From Liolophura sinensis (Eukaryota > Mollusca > Polyplacophora > Chitonida > Chitonidae), in the NCBI RefSeq assembly GCF_032854445.1, contig NW_027018118.1:1-64000 (forward strand): a stretch of DNA of 64,000 bases, read 5' to 3'. Under the pieces are notes generated by a model that was given only the letters and a program-made list of their open reading frames with translations, did no database searches and had not been told where the DNA came from. Shown piece after piece: positions 61,501 to 64,000 of this stretch; positions within the stretch are counted from its first letter, which is position 1; the number at the start of each line of letters is the position of its first letter. Both the position numbers and the translations under genes were made by a program.

Positions 61501-64000
61501 TGACCCACATCAATAAGGTGCCAAAAGATGCGCAATTGGGCCAGGCATCTCCAGCTGTTGAAAAATTGCAAATTTCCTTGGTTTCCATGGAGTAAGAGCC
61601 GTTGCTGGGCACGTGATCTTGACATCAATGATTATTCATTTGTGGCTACAGCCAAAAGTATTGGTCGGAGAGCAACGCGGTTTGCACCATTCGATTTCTC
61701 GTCAAAAGATACGTCGGATTAGCCTCTTTCCAGCAGCATTGGAACAGTTTTTCTACTTTTGGATTTTTGCCTGGTCTTTTTGCGAATTGAAATCGGCTAC
61801 ATTAACTATGTACAATCGCGACTGGTCATTACTATATTCAACTTTTCATTATAAGTTATGTGCCCTTCGGTAGCCCAGACGACGTCAAATCTTTGGGCCA
61901 AGCCCATTTAACTCACCCAGCAAATGTCTTACTTCTAAGTCGAAGACAAACTCAATGTCTTTATCTACATGTAGAAAAACAACACCATTTGTATATAAAA
62001 AAAACACAAGGTACTTGATACAGTCAGCTGTAAAAAGTACAATTGAACACTGACCCACATCAATAAGGTGCCAAAAGATGCGCAATTGGGCCAGGCATCT
62101 CCAGCTGTTGAAAAATTGCAAATTTCCTTGGTTTCCATGGAGTAAGAGCCGTTGCTGGGCACGTGATCTTGACATCAATGATTATTCATTTGTGGCTACA
62201 GCCAAAAGTATTGGTCGGAGAGCAACGCGGTTTGCACCATTCGATTTGTCGTCAAAAAATACGTCGGATTAGCCTCTTACCAGCAGCATTGGAACAGTTT
62301 TTCTACTTTTGGATTTTTGCCTGGTATTTTTGCGAATTGAAATCGGCTACATTAACTATGTACAATCGCGACTGGTCATTACTATATTCAACTTTTCATT
62401 ATAAGTTATGTGCCCTTCGGTAGCCCAGACGACGTCAAATCTTTGGGCCAAGCCCATTTAACTCACCCAGCAGTTGTCTTACTTCTAAGTCGAAGACAAA
62501 CTCAATGTCTTTATCTACATGTAGAAAAACCACACCATTTGTATATAAAAAAAACACAAGGTACTTGATACAGTCCGCTGTAAAAAGTACAATTGAACAC
62601 TGACCCACATCAATAAGGTGCCAAAAGATGCGCAATTGGGCCAGGCATCTCCAGCTGTTGAAAAATTGCAAATTTCCTTGGTTTCCATGGAGTAAGAGCC
62701 GTTGCTGGGCACGTGATCTTGACATCAATGATTATTCATTTGTGGCTACAGCCAAAAGTATTGGTCGGAGAGCAACGCGGTTTGCACCATTCGATTTCTC
62801 GTCAAAAGATACGTCGGATTAGCCTCTTACCAGCAGCATTGGAACAGTTTTTCTACTTTTGGATTTTTGCCTGGTCTTTTTGCGAATTGAAATCGGCTAC
62901 ATTAACTATGTACAATCGCGACTGGTCATTACTATATTCAACTTTTCATTATAAGTTATGTGCCCTTCGGTAGCCCAGACGACGTCAAATCTTTGGGCCA
63001 AGCCCATTTAACTCACCCAGCAGTTGTCTTACTTCTAAGTCGAAGACAAACTCAATGTCTTTATCTACATGTAGAAAAACCACACCATTTGTATATAAAA
63101 AAACACAAGGTACTTGATACAGTCCGCTGTAAAAAGTACAATTGAACACTGACCCACATCAATAAGGTGCCAAAAGATGCGCAATTGGGCCAGGCATCTC
63201 CAGCTGTTGAAAAATTGCAAATTTCCTTGGTTTCCATGGAGTAAGAGCCGTTGCTGGGCACGTGATCTTGACATCAATGATTATTCATTTGTGGCTACAG
63301 CCAAAAGTATTGGTCGGAGAGCAACGCGGTTCGCACCATTCGATTTCTCGTCAAAAAATACGTCGGATTAGCCTCTTACCAGCAGCATTGGAACAGTTTT
63401 TCCACTTTTGGATTTTTGCCTGGTATTTTTGCGAATTGAAATCGGCTACATTAACTATGTACAATCGCGACTGGTCATTACTATATTCAACTTTTCATTA
63501 TAAGTTATGTGCCCTTCGGTAGCCCAGACGACGTCAAATCTTTGGGCCAAGCCCATTTAACTCACCCAGCAGTTGTCTTACTTCTAAGTCGAAGACAAAC
63601 TCAATGTCTTTATCTACATGTAGAAAAACCACACCATTTGTATATAAAAAAAACACAAGGTACTTGATACAGTCCGCTGTAAAAAGTACAATTGAACACT
63701 GACCCACATCAATAAGGTGCCAAAAGATGCGCAATTGGGCCAGGCATCTCCAGCTGTTGAAAAATTGCAAATTTCCTTGGTTTCCATGGAGTAAGAGTTG
63801 TTGCTGGGCACGTGATCTTGACATCAATGATTATTCATTTGTGGCTACAGCCAAAAGTATTGGTCGGAGAGCAACGCGGTTTGCACCATTCGATTTCTCG
63901 TCAAAAGATACGTCGGATTAGCTTCTTACCAGCAGCATTGGAACAGTTTTTCTACTTTTAGATTTTTGCCTGGTCTTTTTGCGAATTGAAATCGGCTACA
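58583..64000. repeat. 1,100-bp dimer higher-order repeats, running off the right end
   Basis: Units alternate between CAAAAAATAC with ATTTTTGCG (58583, 60785, 61885, 62985) and CAAAAGATAC with TTCTAC and CTTTTTGCG (59133, 61335, 62435, 63534). The pair 59683-60784 breaks the order: both units have CAAAAAATAC, and the second carries CGGTAGGCACT and a ten-A tract. The final unit is cut by the window edge after 467 bp, so the array continues. Confidence 0.88.

Larger units (their letters stand above)
1..64000. repeat. 550-bp tandem satellite array filling the window
   Basis: Every part of the window aligns to one 550-bp monomer, always in the same orientation. Taking the first base of the TCAAATCTTTGGG landmark as unit start, units begin at 309, 859, 1409, 1959, 2509 and so on to 62985 and 63534: 115 complete units plus two partial ones. 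Nearly all are 550 or 551 bp. Exceptions are the units at 4159 (540) and 8549 (539), those at 16268, 20653 and 31643 (534 each), and units in two indel-rich patches (543-565). Most neighbours differ at only a few positions. There is no internal subrepeat that I can see, no inverted unit and no inserted element. No gene-free interval needs separate description, because all of it is this repeat. Such an array is typical of eukaryotic constitutive heterochromatin; assignment to a centromere is inference. I do not recognise the family. Confidence 0.98.

Noticed and set aside
1-64000. CRISPR array
   Set aside because: The period is regular, but the 550-bp unit is a continuous repeat with no short repeats separated by unique spacers and no cas genes.
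1-64000. Ribosomal DNA, tRNA or 5S gene tandem array
   Set aside because: No recognisable rRNA or tRNA sequence or internal promoter pair is present in the monomer.
1-64000. CENP-B box
   Set aside because: I looked for TTCG-N4-A-N2-CGGG on both strands around each TTCG of the consensus. Neither the CATTCGATTT nor the CCTTCGGTAG site continues with the required A and CGGG.
1-64000. Telomere repeats or a transposon (LTR, LINE, DNA element) inserted in the array
   Set aside because: No telomeric hexamers or heptamers, target-site duplications, terminal repeats or sequence foreign to the monomer were found anywhere.
1-64000. An encoded defence, biosynthetic or other gene system
   Set aside because: There is no supportable gene in the window, so no such system can be claimed.

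Overview
The whole 64 kb window is one uninterrupted tandem satellite DNA array. A 550-bp monomer (about 41% GC) is repeated head to tail in a single orientation: a 308-bp partial unit, 115 complete units, and a 467-bp partial unit at the right end. There is no unique sequence, no transposon insertion, no RNA gene and no protein-coding gene that I can support. The short open frames that recur every 550 bp on both strands are properties of the repeat. This organisation points to eukaryotic heterochromatin (centromeric, pericentromeric or subtelomeric). I do not recognise the monomer as a named satellite. The consensus keeps 19 CpGs against about 23 expected (hand count, ratio about 0.83), so CpG decay is mild. 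That would suit an invertebrate better than a heavily methylated vertebrate genome, but it is weak evidence and the species is not identifiable by eye.

Layout. 1-1,650: alternating dimers. 1,650-10,600: an 8-monomer (4,390-bp) block present twice in tandem with only about half a dozen differences. 10,740-12,530: four monomers related to those at 42.6-45.9 kb, in a patch rich in single-base indels. 12,530-19,740: a block of about 7 kb that recurs at 27,900-35,110 (offset 15,373-15,375 bp, 28 monomers). 19,740-27,900: a mosaic of dimers and trimers shared with the flanks. 34,377-38,777: a 4-monomer tandem duplication (2.2 kb). 38,228-41,527: a partial 3-monomer duplication. 41,528-48,600: a five-monomer block repeated 4,402 bp further on. 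48,600-54,830: a second indel-rich patch. 54,181-58,582: 1,650-bp trimers. 58,583-64,000: 1,100-bp dimers.

How it works as a unit. Nothing here forms a pathway. The biology readable from the sequence is how the array changes: unequal exchange at several scales (2, 3, 4, 8 and 28 monomers), conversion-like shuffling of short haplotypes, and variant classes confined to parts of the array. Each monomer carries a TATA-like element with an A8 tract, a 12-bp perfect palindrome, a CACGTG E-box and a GACGTC core. These could matter for satellite transcription or protein binding, but that is inference. Two patches with many homopolymer-type indels, one containing an odd junction, look like unpolished or misjoined assembly and should be checked before the higher-order structure is trusted.
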